Origin: Gordonia sediminis
Lineage (GTDB): Bacteria; Actinomycetota; Actinomycetes; Mycobacteriales; Mycobacteriaceae
Reading direction: 5' to 3'
DNA length: 64,000 nt
Assembly: GCA_004193205.1 (NCBI GenBank)
Contig: RZUM01000002.1
Coordinates: forward strand, 248,001-312,000
Positions 34,352 to 42,180 of the stretch are shown here, piece after piece; position 1 is the stretch's first letter; every line of letters begins with the position of its first letter. A program made the translations under genes and the position numbers. The notes under the pieces are model-generated. The model did not search any database. It saw only the letters and a list, made by a program, of their open reading frames with translations, and was not told where the DNA came from.

Positions 34352-35863
34352 TCAGTGCGCCATCGCGGGCACATCCTCTGCCGTCGTGCGCAGCGTGCCG
34401 CTCGGGATGAGCAGCGCGGCGATCAGGCCGCCGGCCGCGAAGACCGCGGCCGCCACCCAGAATGCCGTGGTGTAGGAGTGCACCGCGGCGAGCATGGCCA
34501 GCTGGTTCGGGTCGGCGACGTGGCCGACGTGCTCGGCCGCGTATGACGTGGCCGCACTGGCGGCGATCGTGCTCAGCAGAGCGGTGCCCACCGATCCGCC
34601 GACCTGCTGCATCGTGTTGACGGTTGCCGACGCCACACCGGCGTCCTCGGTCGACACCCCGGAGATGGCCCCCTGCATGGCCGGTGCCATCGACGCACCC
34701 AGACCCAGGCCCATGACGAGCAGGGCGGGCAGGACGTGGGTCGCGTACGAGCTGGTCTCGGTGATCTGTGTGAGCAGCACCATTCCGGCTGCGGCAGTGA
34801 GCATTCCGGCGGTCATCAGCCAGCGCGGGCCGAAACGGGGGAGCAGGACGCCGGTTGACGTGGTCGCGGTGACGATCAGCACTCCGATCATCGGCAGGAA
34901 CGCCAGGCCGGTACGGATGGGGCTGAAGCCCAGGTTCTGCTGCAGGTAGTAGGTCAGGAACAGGAAGATGCCGAACATCCCGATACCGACGATGAACACC
35001 ACCAGGTAGGAACCGCCGCGGGTGCGATCAGCGATCACGCGCAGGGGCAGCAGTGCGTGGTCGGTGCGCGATTGCAGCCAGACGAAGGTGGCGAGCAGGA
35101 CCGCTCCGGCGACCAGCCAGCTGATCGTCGCCCAGTCGGCCCAGCCGTTGGTCTCGGCGTTCGAGAAGCCGTAGACGATGGAGAACAGCGCGACCGACAC
35201 GGTCAAGACGCCGGGGATGTCCAGGCGGGGACGGTGCTCGGAGCGGTGCGAGCCGACGAACATGACCGCACCGACCAGCGCGATCGCCGCGATCACGAGG
35301 TTCACGTACAGGCACCAGCGCCAGTCGGCCCACTCGGTGAGCATGCCGCCGAGCAGCAGGCCCAGCGCGCCGCCACCACCGGCGATGGCGCCGAAGATGC
35401 CGAAGGCGCGGCCGCGTTCGGCCGGGTCGGTGAAGGTGGTGGTCAACAGCGACAGCGCGGACGGCGCCAGCAACGCACCGAAGACACCCTGGCCGGCGCG
35501 GGCGGCGACCAGCATCTCGAAGTTGACCGCGGCGCCGCCGACCGCGGACATGACCGCGAATCCGACGAGGCCGATGATCAGCGTGGTTTTACGTCCCAAC
35601 AGGTCCGACAACCGACCGCCGAGCAGCAGCAGGCTGCCGAACGCGAGCGCATAGGCGGTGACGATCCACTGCCGGTCGGCGTTGTCGAAGCCCAGGTCGG
35701 CCTGTGCGTGGGGTAGTGCGATGTTCACGATGGTCGCGTCGAGCACGACCATCAACTGTGCGAGTCCGAGCACACCGAGCACCACCCACCGCAGTCGGTG
35801 ATGGCGGGCCTGTGCTGACTCTGGCTCGACGGCCGGTGCGTCGAGCTCGTTGATGGTACTCAT
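34352..35863 (-). CDS. MFS drug efflux transporter, DHA2 (EmrB/QacA-type), 503 aa
   Basis: Fourteen-segment proton-coupled exporter. The ATG at 35863 has GGAGG 4 bases upstream, so the preceding in-frame TTG is not used. The DHA2 signature is visible: LDATIVNIALP (motif D1), WIVTAYALAFGSLLLLGGRL, GRLSDLLGRK (motif A), and the Gly-rich motif C in the fifth segment (GAIAGGGGALGLLLGGML). Substrates are probably cationic drugs or dyes. It is divergent from a TetR gene over a gap that carries two matching palindromes. Repression by that TetR is therefore likely. Confidence 0.92.
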   Translation of the reverse strand: MSTINELDAPAVEPESAQARHHRLRWVVLGVLGLAQLMVVLDATIVNIALPHAQADLGFDNADRQWIVTAYALAFGSLLLLGGRLSDLLGRKTTLIIGLVGFAVMSAVGGAAVNFEMLVAARAGQGVFGALLAPSALSLLTTTFTDPAERGRAFGIFGAIAGGGGALGLLLGGMLTEWADWRWCLYVNLVIAAIALVGAVMFVGSHRSEHRPRLDIPGVLTVSVALFSIVYGFSNAETNGWADWATISWLVAGAVLLATFVWLQSRTDHALLPLRVIADRTRGGSYLVVFIVGIGMFGIFLFLTYYLQQNLGFSPIRTGLAFLPMIGVLIVTATTSTGVLLPRFGPRWLMTAGMLTAAAGMVLLTQITETSSYATHVLPALLVMGLGLGASMAPAMQGAISGVSTEDAGVASATVNTMQQVGGSVGTALLSTIAASAATSYAAEHVGHVADPNQLAMLAAVHSYTTAFWVAAAVFAAGGLIAALLIPSGTLRTTAEDVPAMAH

Positions 35864-35880
35864 CAAGCCTCCAGTCCATG

Positions 35881-35900
35881 CGGAGGATCATCCTCCGGTT
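35881..35900. promoter_or_regulatory. TetR operator copy 1 in the MFS-tetR gap
   Basis: CGGAGGAT-c-ATCCTCCG is an eight-base-pair palindrome followed by GTT. It starts 17 bases upstream of the MFS start codon. It shares the pattern CGGAGnAnCATnCTCCGGTT with the second copy. Confidence 0.65.
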
Positions 35901-35919
35901 ACGTCTGGCAACGACTCTA

Positions 35920-35942
35920 AACCGGAGAACATTCCTCCGGTT
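35920..35942. promoter_or_regulatory. TetR operator copy 2 in the MFS-tetR gap
   Basis: AACCGGAG and CTCCGGTT arms with a seven-base centre. The right arm abuts the -10 TAAACT (35944-35949) of the tetR gene. Two copies of one palindrome, one next to each gene, fit autoregulation plus control of the pump. Confidence 0.65.
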
Positions 35943-35955
35943 GTAAACTGTGACC

Positions 35956-36624
35956 ATGCACACGGAAGTCTCCGACGTCGAATGCCGACCGCTGAGGGCC
36001 GACGCCGAACGCAACCGGCTCAAGATCATCGCCGCCGCGCACGCCCTGTTCGCCGAACGCGGGCTCGACGTTTCGATGGATGACGTGGCCGAACGAGCCG
36101 GGGTCGGCGTGGGGACCGTCTACCGCCGGTTCACCAACCGCGACGACCTCGTCACCGGGGTGTTCACCGAGCATCTCAAGCGGGTGGCCGCGCGGGCGGA
36201 CGAGGCGCTCGACGATCCCGACCCCTGGTCGGCGGTCGAGGGCCTGTTGACCTGGTTCTGCACCGTGATGGCCGAGGACCGCGGTCTCGCGGCCATCATC
36301 ATGCGCATCGACCACTCACAACCCGAGATCGAGGCGGTCAAGGCGGGTTTCAGCAGTCGGATCGAAAAACTCATCGATCGGGCCATGGCCGCGGGGGTGC
36401 TGCGTTCGGATCTCGCGAGCACGGACGTCTTCGGGATCTTCACGATGATCTCGGCGGTCGCCGACGCGATGCAGCCCACCGTCCCCGGCGCGTGGCGTCG
36501 CTACCTCGAACTGATCCTGCGGGCCATCCACGCCGACGCCGACGACACGCCGATCGCCACCCCGGCGCTCACCGACGAGCAGCTCCGGGATATTCAGCGC
36601 GAACGCGCCAACCGGCAGCGCTGA
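35956..36624 (+). CDS. TetR family transcriptional regulator of the efflux pump, 222 aa
   Basis: Helix-turn-helix repressor. The DNA-binding domain (about residues 15-62) shows RNRLKIIAAAHALFAERG, then VSMDDVAERAGVGVGTVYRRF and TNRDDLV. The C-terminal ligand domain runs to about 200. The start ATG 35956 lies six bases after TAAACT, with no Shine-Dalgarno, so the mRNA is probably leaderless; GTG 35950 is less likely. It is divergent from the DHA2 pump with two shared operators. Confidence 0.9.
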   Translation: MHTEVSDVECRPLRADAERNRLKIIAAAHALFAERGLDVSMDDVAERAGVGVGTVYRRFTNRDDLVTGVFTEHLKRVAARADEALDDPDPWSAVEGLLTWFCTVMAEDRGLAAIIMRIDHSQPEIEAVKAGFSSRIEKLIDRAMAAGVLRSDLASTDVFGIFTMISAVADAMQPTVPGAWRRYLELILRAIHADADDTPIATPALTDEQLRDIQRERANRQR

Positions 36625-36648
36625 TCGGATCAGTTGACTCGCGCGACC

Positions 36649-37620
36649 CTACGTGACCAGTCCCTCGGCCTTCAGCCAGTCGTAGGCGACATCCTTGGGA
36701 TCCTCGCCGTCGATGTCCACGCGACCGTTGAGTTCCTGCATGAGTTCGTCGGTCAGTCGTTCCGAGACGGTCGCCATCAGGGGAGCGATCTCCGGGTGGG
36801 CGTCGAGAACCTCCTTGCGTACGATGACGGTCCCGCTGTACGGCAGGAAGAATTTCTTGTCGTCGACGAGCACGGTCAGGTCGAGGTTCTTGATGCGGCC
36901 ATCGGTGGTGTAGACCATCCCGAAATTGCACGGCGAGCTCCTGGCGGTCGCGGTGTAGACGACTCCCGAGTCCATCTGGGTCACGTTCTGCGACGGCACA
37001 CCGTTCGGTGTGTTGTAGGGGATTCCGTAGGTCTGCAGCATGGGCAGGAATCCGTCGGGCCGGCTGAAAAACTCGTCGTTGACACAGAACGTGCGTTCAC
37101 TGACCGGCAGCCGGGTGATGTCCGACATCGTCTGGACGCCGAGTCGCTGCGCGGTCGGTGTGGCCACCGCGAATGCGTACGTGTCGTTGAAGTTCGCGGG
37201 CGGCAGCCACACGAGGTCGTTCTGTGCGAGTTCGACGTCGTGAACCTTCTGCCAGAGCAACTGCGAGTCCGGGATCGTCTGCGTCTCGTGGAGATAGGTG
37301 ACCCACGCGGTGCCCGTGTAGTCCCACGTGAGGTCGGCGTCACCGTTGAGCATGGCCTGCCGCGACGACGCGGAGCCCGGTGCGTTGGTCATGTCGGTGA
37401 TGTCGGCGCCCGCCGCGTCCAGATACGTGGCGGCGATCTTGCCGAGCAGGATGCTCTCGGTGAAGTTCTTGGACGTGACGGTGATGGCAGCGCCGTCCAG
37501 CGGCGTACTCCCATCGGGGAGTGACGTGTGGTGGAAGGTGCCCGAGGAACTCACCAGCCCGCAGGCGCTCAGCGTCATCATTGCCGCCAGGAGACAAGCG
37601 AACAGGCGACCGCCCGTCAT
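36649..37620 (-). CDS. Quaternary-amine ABC transporter substrate-binding lipoprotein (OsmF/ProX-type), 323 aa
   Basis: Captures betaine, choline or a related osmolyte outside the membrane. The signal ends at lipobox LSAC with Cys20. The binding-protein domain begins ITVTSKNFTESILLGKI, characteristic of the OpuAC-like/OsmF group, and continues DLTWDYTGTAWVTYL and SRPDGFLPMLQTYG. ATG 37620 overlaps the stop of the upstream permease. It is the last gene of a four-gene operon with two permeases and a CBS-domain ATPase. Confidence 0.88.
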   Translation of the reverse strand: MTGGRLFACLLAAMMTLSACGLVSSSGTFHHTSLPDGSTPLDGAAITVTSKNFTESILLGKIAATYLDAAGADITDMTNAPGSASSRQAMLNGDADLTWDYTGTAWVTYLHETQTIPDSQLLWQKVHDVELAQNDLVWLPPANFNDTYAFAVATPTAQRLGVQTMSDITRLPVSERTFCVNDEFFSRPDGFLPMLQTYGIPYNTPNGVPSQNVTQMDSGVVYTATARSSPCNFGMVYTTDGRIKNLDLTVLVDDKKFFLPYSGTVIVRKEVLDAHPEIAPLMATVSERLTDELMQELNGRVDIDGEDPKDVAYDWLKAEGLVT

Positions 37621-38354
37621 GAGAGACCCCGGGGGGTGGCGAACAACTCGACCAGCCGTCCGAGCCAGTCGATGGTGAGTGCGAGCAGCCCGACCAGGAT
37701 CGCGCCCGACACCAGCAGTTTCGGCAGGAACAGCGTGACCCCGGTGGTGATCAGGGTGCCCAGGCTGGTGGCGCCGATGAACGTACTCAGCGTCGCCGTT
37801 CCGACCAGGATCACCAGGGCCGTGCGAACTCCGTTGAGAATCACCGGAACCGCGAGTGGAAGCTCCACCAACACGAGGGTGCGCGCCGCGGAATAGCCGA
37901 TCCCCCGGGACGCCTCGATGGTGCGTTGGTCGACTTGTCGCAGACCGACGATGGTGTTCTGCAAGATGGGCAGTATGGCATAGACCACCAGGCCGACGAC
38001 CGCGGTCCGGAAACCGGTGCCGAGCCAGAACGTGAACAGCACGAGCAGGCCGACGGCGGGAGCGGCCTGCCCGATGTTGGCGATGTTCACCGCGATCGGG
38101 TTGAGCCACCGCATCGACGGCCGGGTCAGCAGGATTCCCAAGGGTATTGCGATCACGATCACGATCACGGTCGCCACCAGGGTCAGCTTGATGTGGTCGA
38201 GCAGGGTGGTGCGCAGAACGTCCCAGCGGAGCGAGGCCTGCTCGGTCTCGGTGAGCGTCGTCGACCGGTACCAGACGATGTAGCCGAAGGTGAACACGAC
38301 AATGAGGAGCGGCTCGAGCCACACGTCGATCGGTAGACCGCGCAAGCGTTTCAT
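37617..38354 (-). CDS. Quaternary-amine ABC transporter permease (ProW/OpuCB-type), 245 aa
   Basis: One of two permeases of the osmolyte importer. About six membrane segments. The ABC inner-membrane loop is EASRGIGYSAARTLVLVELP, whose EAS-G core is diagnostic for this family. The preceding VVYAILPILQNTIVGL is typical of ProW-like proteins. Starts and stops overlap its neighbours by four bases on both sides. Confidence 0.9.
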   Translation of the reverse strand: MKRLRGLPIDVWLEPLLIVVFTFGYIVWYRSTTLTETEQASLRWDVLRTTLLDHIKLTLVATVIVIVIAIPLGILLTRPSMRWLNPIAVNIANIGQAAPAVGLLVLFTFWLGTGFRTAVVGLVVYAILPILQNTIVGLRQVDQRTIEASRGIGYSAARTLVLVELPLAVPVILNGVRTALVILVGTATLSTFIGATSLGTLITTGVTLFLPKLLVSGAILVGLLALTIDWLGRLVELFATPRGLS

Positions 38355-39619
38355 GGCTGCTCGTCGGGTTCGTCGGCGGCGACGATGGCAGGCATCTCGT
38401 CGGTCGACGTGCCCTCGGGGTGCGCCGCATAGGACAGGTGCGCCTCCTCGGGCCGGGCCTCCGACAGCTGCCCGCGGATCACCTCCATCACCGTGTCGAT
38501 CGCCAGTGACCCGACGACCGCGCCACGACCGTCGGTGACCAGCACGCCACCCTGACTGGCGGCGAGCATCGTGTCGAGAGCGTCGTTGAGCGTCGACGAC
38601 CGCGCCACCACGGGCAGGCGACGGTCGATGTAGTCGGAGACCTGTGGCTTGGTGGCGACCTCGTCGAGCGTCGGCCATGCCCGCGGATGGCCGTGATCGT
38701 CGACGACGACCACCCAATCGGTGCCGGCCGCATGGGCGCGGGCCAGGACCGCCTGCGTCGATTCCCCCACCTTGGCGGTGACCACCGGCTCGTGCGGCAC
38801 ATCGCGCACTCGGGTGAATGTCAGATGGGCCAGCGTCGCGCCGGAGCCGATGAACTGTTCCACGAACTCCGACGCCGGGTTGGCGAGGATCTCCTCCGGC
38901 GCCGCGTACTGCTCGATGTGGCCGCCTTCGGAGAGGATCAGGACCTTGTCGCCGAGTTTGGTGGCCTCCTCGAAGTCGTGGGTGACCACGACGATGGTTT
39001 TGCCGAGTTCCTGCTGGATCCCGAGCAGGCTGTCCTGCAGGCGGACCCGTGTGATGGGGTCGACGGCGCCGAAGGGTTCGTCCATCAAAAGGATCGGTGG
39101 GTCGGCGGCCAGCGCCCGGGCCACGCCCACACGCTGCTGCTGGCCACCGGACATGTCCTTGGGTAGTCGGTCGGCGAAGGTGTCGGCGTCGAGTCCGACG
39201 AGATCGAGAAGATACTCGGTGCGTTCTGCGATTCGTTGTTTGTCCCAGCGGAGCACGCGGGGGATCGCGCCGATGTTCTTGGACACCGACCAGTGCGGGA
39301 ACAGGCCGCCCGACTGGATCACGTAGCCGATCGACTGGCGCAGTTTGTCCGGATTCACGTGGGTGACGTCCCGGCCGTCGATGAGGATGCGGCCCGCAGA
39401 AGGCTCGATGAGTCGGTTGATCATCTTCAACGTCGTCGTCTTACCGCAGCCCGAGGGGCCGACGAAGGCCACGATGTGCCCGGCGTCGATCTCGAGGTCG
39501 AGTCGCTCCACGGCCGGCTTCGATTGTCCACGATACTGTTTCATCACGCCGTCGAGGTGGATCGGCACTCCGGTGATGGTGCGATCCGAGGGCTGGGGGC
39601 CGATGGAGGTTTCGGTCAT
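38351..39619 (-). CDS. Quaternary-amine ABC transporter ATPase with CBS domains (ProV/OpuCA-type), 422 aa
   Basis: Energises osmolyte uptake. Walker A GPSGCGKTT, Q-loop IQSGGLFPHW, signature MSGGQQQRV, Walker B ILLMDEPFGAVDPITR and switch His in VTHDFEEA. A C-terminal pair of CBS domains (about 275-395, including VVVVDDHGHPRAWPT and GVLVTDGRGAVVG) is typical of OpuA-type ATPases, where CBS domains sense ionic strength. ATG 39619 overlaps the upstream permease stop. The acidic tail ADEPDEQP may also sense charge. Confidence 0.92.
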   Translation of the reverse strand: MTETSIGPQPSDRTITGVPIHLDGVMKQYRGQSKPAVERLDLEIDAGHIVAFVGPSGCGKTTTLKMINRLIEPSAGRILIDGRDVTHVNPDKLRQSIGYVIQSGGLFPHWSVSKNIGAIPRVLRWDKQRIAERTEYLLDLVGLDADTFADRLPKDMSGGQQQRVGVARALAADPPILLMDEPFGAVDPITRVRLQDSLLGIQQELGKTIVVVTHDFEEATKLGDKVLILSEGGHIEQYAAPEEILANPASEFVEQFIGSGATLAHLTFTRVRDVPHEPVVTAKVGESTQAVLARAHAAGTDWVVVVDDHGHPRAWPTLDEVATKPQVSDYIDRRLPVVARSSTLNDALDTMLAASQGGVLVTDGRGAVVGSLAIDTVMEVIRGQLSEARPEEAHLSYAAHPEGTSTDEMPAIVAADEPDEQP

Positions 39620-40260
39620 TGCAGTCCTTTGGAAATCGTGGCGCGCCCGAGCAGGACGAGCAGGCCGTCGAACACCAGGGCGATCAGCACGATGAGAATT
39701 GTTCCGGTGAGTGCCATCTCGAGTGCATTGGCACCGCCGAGCCGAGACAGGCCACTGAAGATGAGCGAGCCGAGGCCGGGGCCGAGGACGTAGGCGACGA
39801 TGGCGGCGATGCCGATGATCATCTGCGTCGACACGCGGATTCCGGTGAGGATGACCGGCCATGCGATCGGCAACTCGACCGACAGCAGAATCCGCCAGCG
39901 TGGCAACCCGATTCCGCGTGCCGCCTCGACGACCGCAGGTGGGACCGAACGTAACCCGACGATGGCGTTACCGATCACCGGCATGGTCGCGAAGAACGCC
40001 AGCATGATGAACGACGGCGCCACACCGAGGCCGAACGGGATGATCAGCAGGGCGAGGAGCGCGAGGGACGGAATGGTGAGGGCGACGCGACTGCTGGTCA
40101 GCGTGAGCGCCGAGACGAACGAGAGCCGATAGACGAGCACCGCGATGAGGACGGCGATCACCGTGCCCAGCAGAACGGATTGAAAGGCCAGGGACGCATG
40201 CTGATACGTGAGAAAAGTCAGCGTCCCGGCATGGCCGGAAACGTAGTCCCACAGTTGCAC
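39616..40260 (-). CDS. Quaternary-amine ABC transporter permease (OpuBB/ProW-type), first gene of operon, 214 aa
   Basis: Second permease of the importer. It begins at GTG 40260 and has about five to six membrane segments. The EAARGIGLPRWRILLSVELP loop contacts the ATPase. The sequence MPVIGNAIVGLRSVPPAVVE is typical. It heads a four-gene unit with four-base overlaps throughout: permease, ATPase, permease, binding protein. This is a complete system as in OpuC or mycobacterial ProXVWZ. Upstream GGAAGG (in GGGGGAGGAAGGACGTT) supplies the RBS. Confidence 0.9.
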   Translation of the reverse strand: MQLWDYVSGHAGTLTFLTYQHASLAFQSVLLGTVIAVLIAVLVYRLSFVSALTLTSSRVALTIPSLALLALLIIPFGLGVAPSFIMLAFFATMPVIGNAIVGLRSVPPAVVEAARGIGLPRWRILLSVELPIAWPVILTGIRVSTQMIIGIAAIVAYVLGPGLGSLIFSGLSRLGGANALEMALTGTILIVLIALVFDGLLVLLGRATISKGLQ

Positions 40261-40460
40261 GACAACGTCCTTCCTCCCCCTCCCGGCCGCGGCCAGGCAC
40301 TGGAGAGGGTCCGCTGGTCAGCCTAGTGCGCGAATCCGCCCTGATTCGTCGACAACCAGGTGCGCGGTGGTTTGGCTCATGGATTCCAGTGCCGCAATGG
40401 CGGTCTGACCTGGCATGATGTCGGAAGTATAACGATTGGCCCAATCTCTGCGGAGCGTCG

Positions 40461-40871
40461 TCAGAGCTGCTTGTCGAAGCACTTTTGCAGCGTCCGGGTG
40501 CGAATGCGCCATCCGTTGCCGGTGAGGGCCCAGGTATCGGTGTACCAGAAGCCGAGCAAGAAGGTCGAATCATCGGGTGCCTGCATGGGATTCAGGCATA
40601 GGGTGCGGCTGGTGGCGGTGTCGCCGGCAAGGGCGATGTCGTGGTTGCCCAGGAGATGGCAGTAGGCCTTGAAGTTCGGGAGTACCTGAGCGAGCCAGGT
40701 TTTCACCTCGGCGAGAGGGCCGGCGATACCGCCCGTCGCGCTGAAGTCGATGACGGCGTCGGCGGTGAACACGTCGTCGAGGTCGTCGAAATGGCCGGAA
40801 TCCACCGCGGTCGAGTAATCGGTCAGAACCTGCTGGATCTCGAGCCGAGCAGAGATTTCCTCGATGGTCAT
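40461..40871 (-). CDS. SnoaL-like/NTF2-fold protein, 136 aa
   Basis: Small cone-shaped fold protein of the SnoaL_4 type. EISARLEIQQVLTDYSTAVDSG, the FTADAVIDFSATGG strand, and the closing WRIRTRTLQKCF fit. Related proteins include ring-hydroxylating dioxygenase small subunits, dehydratases and isomerases; no catalytic assignment is possible. Two consecutive ATG codons occur. AGGAG stands five bases before the second (40871), which is preferred over 40874. It is divergent from a TetR gene by 49 bases and may be its target. Confidence 0.75.
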   Translation of the reverse strand: MTIEEISARLEIQQVLTDYSTAVDSGHFDDLDDVFTADAVIDFSATGGIAGPLAEVKTWLAQVLPNFKAYCHLLGNHDIALAGDTATSRTLCLNPMQAPDDSTFLLGFWYTDTWALTGNGWRIRTRTLQKCFDKQL

Positions 40872-40920
40872 CATGTCTCCTGGTTACCGCATATGCGCAC
40901 GCGTGGATAGGCTGGTTGGT

Positions 40921-41637
40921 ATGGCAGAGAGCCGCCCGACCGACAAGCCCGTCGACGTGCAACGTGCGCCCCGGGCCCGGATGACCGGTCCCCAGCGGCG
41001 ACAACAGCTCATCGATGTGGCGCGCGGCCTGTTCGCGGAACGGGGTTTCGAGGGCACCTCGATCGAGGAGATCGCCCAGCGTGCCGGGGTCTCCAAGCCG
41101 GTCGTATACGAACACTTCGGCGGCAAGGAGGGTCTCTACGCGGTGGTCGTCGACCGTGAGATGGAGACGTTGCTGGAGATGGTGACGTCGTCGTTGAGCA
41201 AGAATCGGTCGCTCTACCGCATCCAGCAGGTGGCCCTGGCTCTGCTGACCTACATGGAGGAGCGCACCGACGGATTCCGCATCCTGGTCCGTGGCGACAG
41301 CGCGAACACCAGCCGGCCGTCCACGTATTCCAGCCTGCTCAACGATGCGATCAGCCAGGTCGAGCACATTCTGGCCGGTGACTTCGAGCGGCGCGGGTTC
41401 GACCCGACTCTGGCGCCGCTGTACGCGCAGGCACTGGTTGGCATGGTCTCGGTGACCGCGATGTGGTGGCTAGATGTCCGCGAGCCGTCCAAGGAGGTCG
41501 TCGCCGCGCATCTGGTCAATCTCTGTTGGAACGGGCTCACCCGCCTCGACCCCCACCCCGAGCTCGTCGGTCCCGACTACGTGGAACCGTCCGACCGCTC
41601 CGCGGCGGAGTCGCCGGGCGCGGACCGGGTGGGTTGA
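40921..41637 (+). CDS. TetR family transcriptional regulator (Rv1019-like position), 238 aa
   Basis: DNA-binding domain at about residues 24-70: RRQQLIDVARGLFAERGF, GTSIEEIAQRAGVSKPVVYEHF, GGKEGLYAVVV. A long C-terminal domain includes RILVRGDSANTS and an acidic tail. Its place just upstream of mfd matches the TetR gene Rv1019 in M. tuberculosis. It stands divergent to the SnoaL-like gene. ATG 40921 is chosen because homology starts soon after; upstream in-frame codons overlap the neighbour. Confidence 0.88.
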   Translation: MAESRPTDKPVDVQRAPRARMTGPQRRQQLIDVARGLFAERGFEGTSIEEIAQRAGVSKPVVYEHFGGKEGLYAVVVDREMETLLEMVTSSLSKNRSLYRIQQVALALLTYMEERTDGFRILVRGDSANTSRPSTYSSLLNDAISQVEHILAGDFERRGFDPTLAPLYAQALVGMVSVTAMWWLDVREPSKEVVAAHLVNLCWNGLTRLDPHPELVGPDYVEPSDRSAAESPGADRVG

Positions 41638-41745
41638 CTCGGGAGTCCACACGGACATCGCGAGCGCCCTCGGCTCGTCGGCGTCGCGGGTATGCAGGTG
41701 TCGCGGGAGGTCGAACGTGTCGGCGCGGATGGGTATGGTCCGGAT

Positions 41746-42129
41746 ATGACGACGGGGCCGGGACCAGAACATCAGCCGCCCGGTGGGGCAGCGTCGCCTC
41801 CCCACGGTGACTCACCTCATCACACCTCACCTGATGGCGGTGCAGCGTACCCGTACGGCGCGCAGGGGCCGGTCTACGATCCCCGGACCGGTGCGTGGTT
41901 CTATCCTCCGCAGCCACCGGTGCCGCCGCCGTACCCGCCACCAGCCCCGTATGCGCACCCGCAATACCCGCATCCGACGTACGCGTATCCGCATGCACCG
42001 TTCCCCCAGCCGGTCGTCGTGCACACCGGCTCGAGGTGTCCGCACGTACTGCACCTGTTCCTGACGCTGTTCACGTGCGGACTGTGGGCGCCGATCTGGA
42101 TCATCGACGCCATCGCACGCGGCCGGTGA
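41746..42129 (+). CDS. Pro/Tyr/His-rich protein with C-terminal hydrophobic segment, 127 aa
   Basis: Not recognised by family. The first about 95 residues are low-complexity, rich in Pro, Tyr, His and Gly ([20 protein letters not shown]). They are followed by [26 protein letters not shown], a hydrophobic segment of the kind seen at the end of small actinobacterial membrane proteins. It is probably a tail-anchored membrane protein with a disordered cytoplasmic or exported arm. It lies 50 bases upstream of mfd on the same strand. Confidence 0.6.
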   Translation: MTTGPGPEHQPPGGAASPPHGDSPHHTSPDGGAAYPYGAQGPVYDPRTGAWFYPPQPPVPPPYPPPAPYAHPQYPHPTYAYPHAPFPQPVVVHTGSRCPHVLHLFLTLFTCGLWAPIWIIDAIARGR

Positions 42130-42166
42130 CGGGTGTCTCGAATTCTGAGCTGTCGGCCGCGTTGCC

Positions 42167-42180
42167 TACAATCGTCGGAG
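42167..42180 (+). promoter_or_regulatory. Candidate leaderless promoter of mfd (-10 TACAAT)
   Basis: TACAAT (42167-42172) is followed by seven bases and then GTG 42180. The near-consensus -10 at this distance places the transcription start on the start codon. Confidence 0.55.

Noticed and set aside
34203-36624. Genomic island integrated at tRNA-Gln
   Set aside because: There is no integrase and no repeat of the tRNA 3' end within the window; the hairpin after the tRNA looks like a terminator.
40318-40512. Possible 64-codon gene (minus strand) after the SnoaL-like gene
   Set aside because: It overlaps the end of the SnoaL-like gene, has no ribosome-binding site and no recognisable domain. 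A decayed remnant cannot be excluded.
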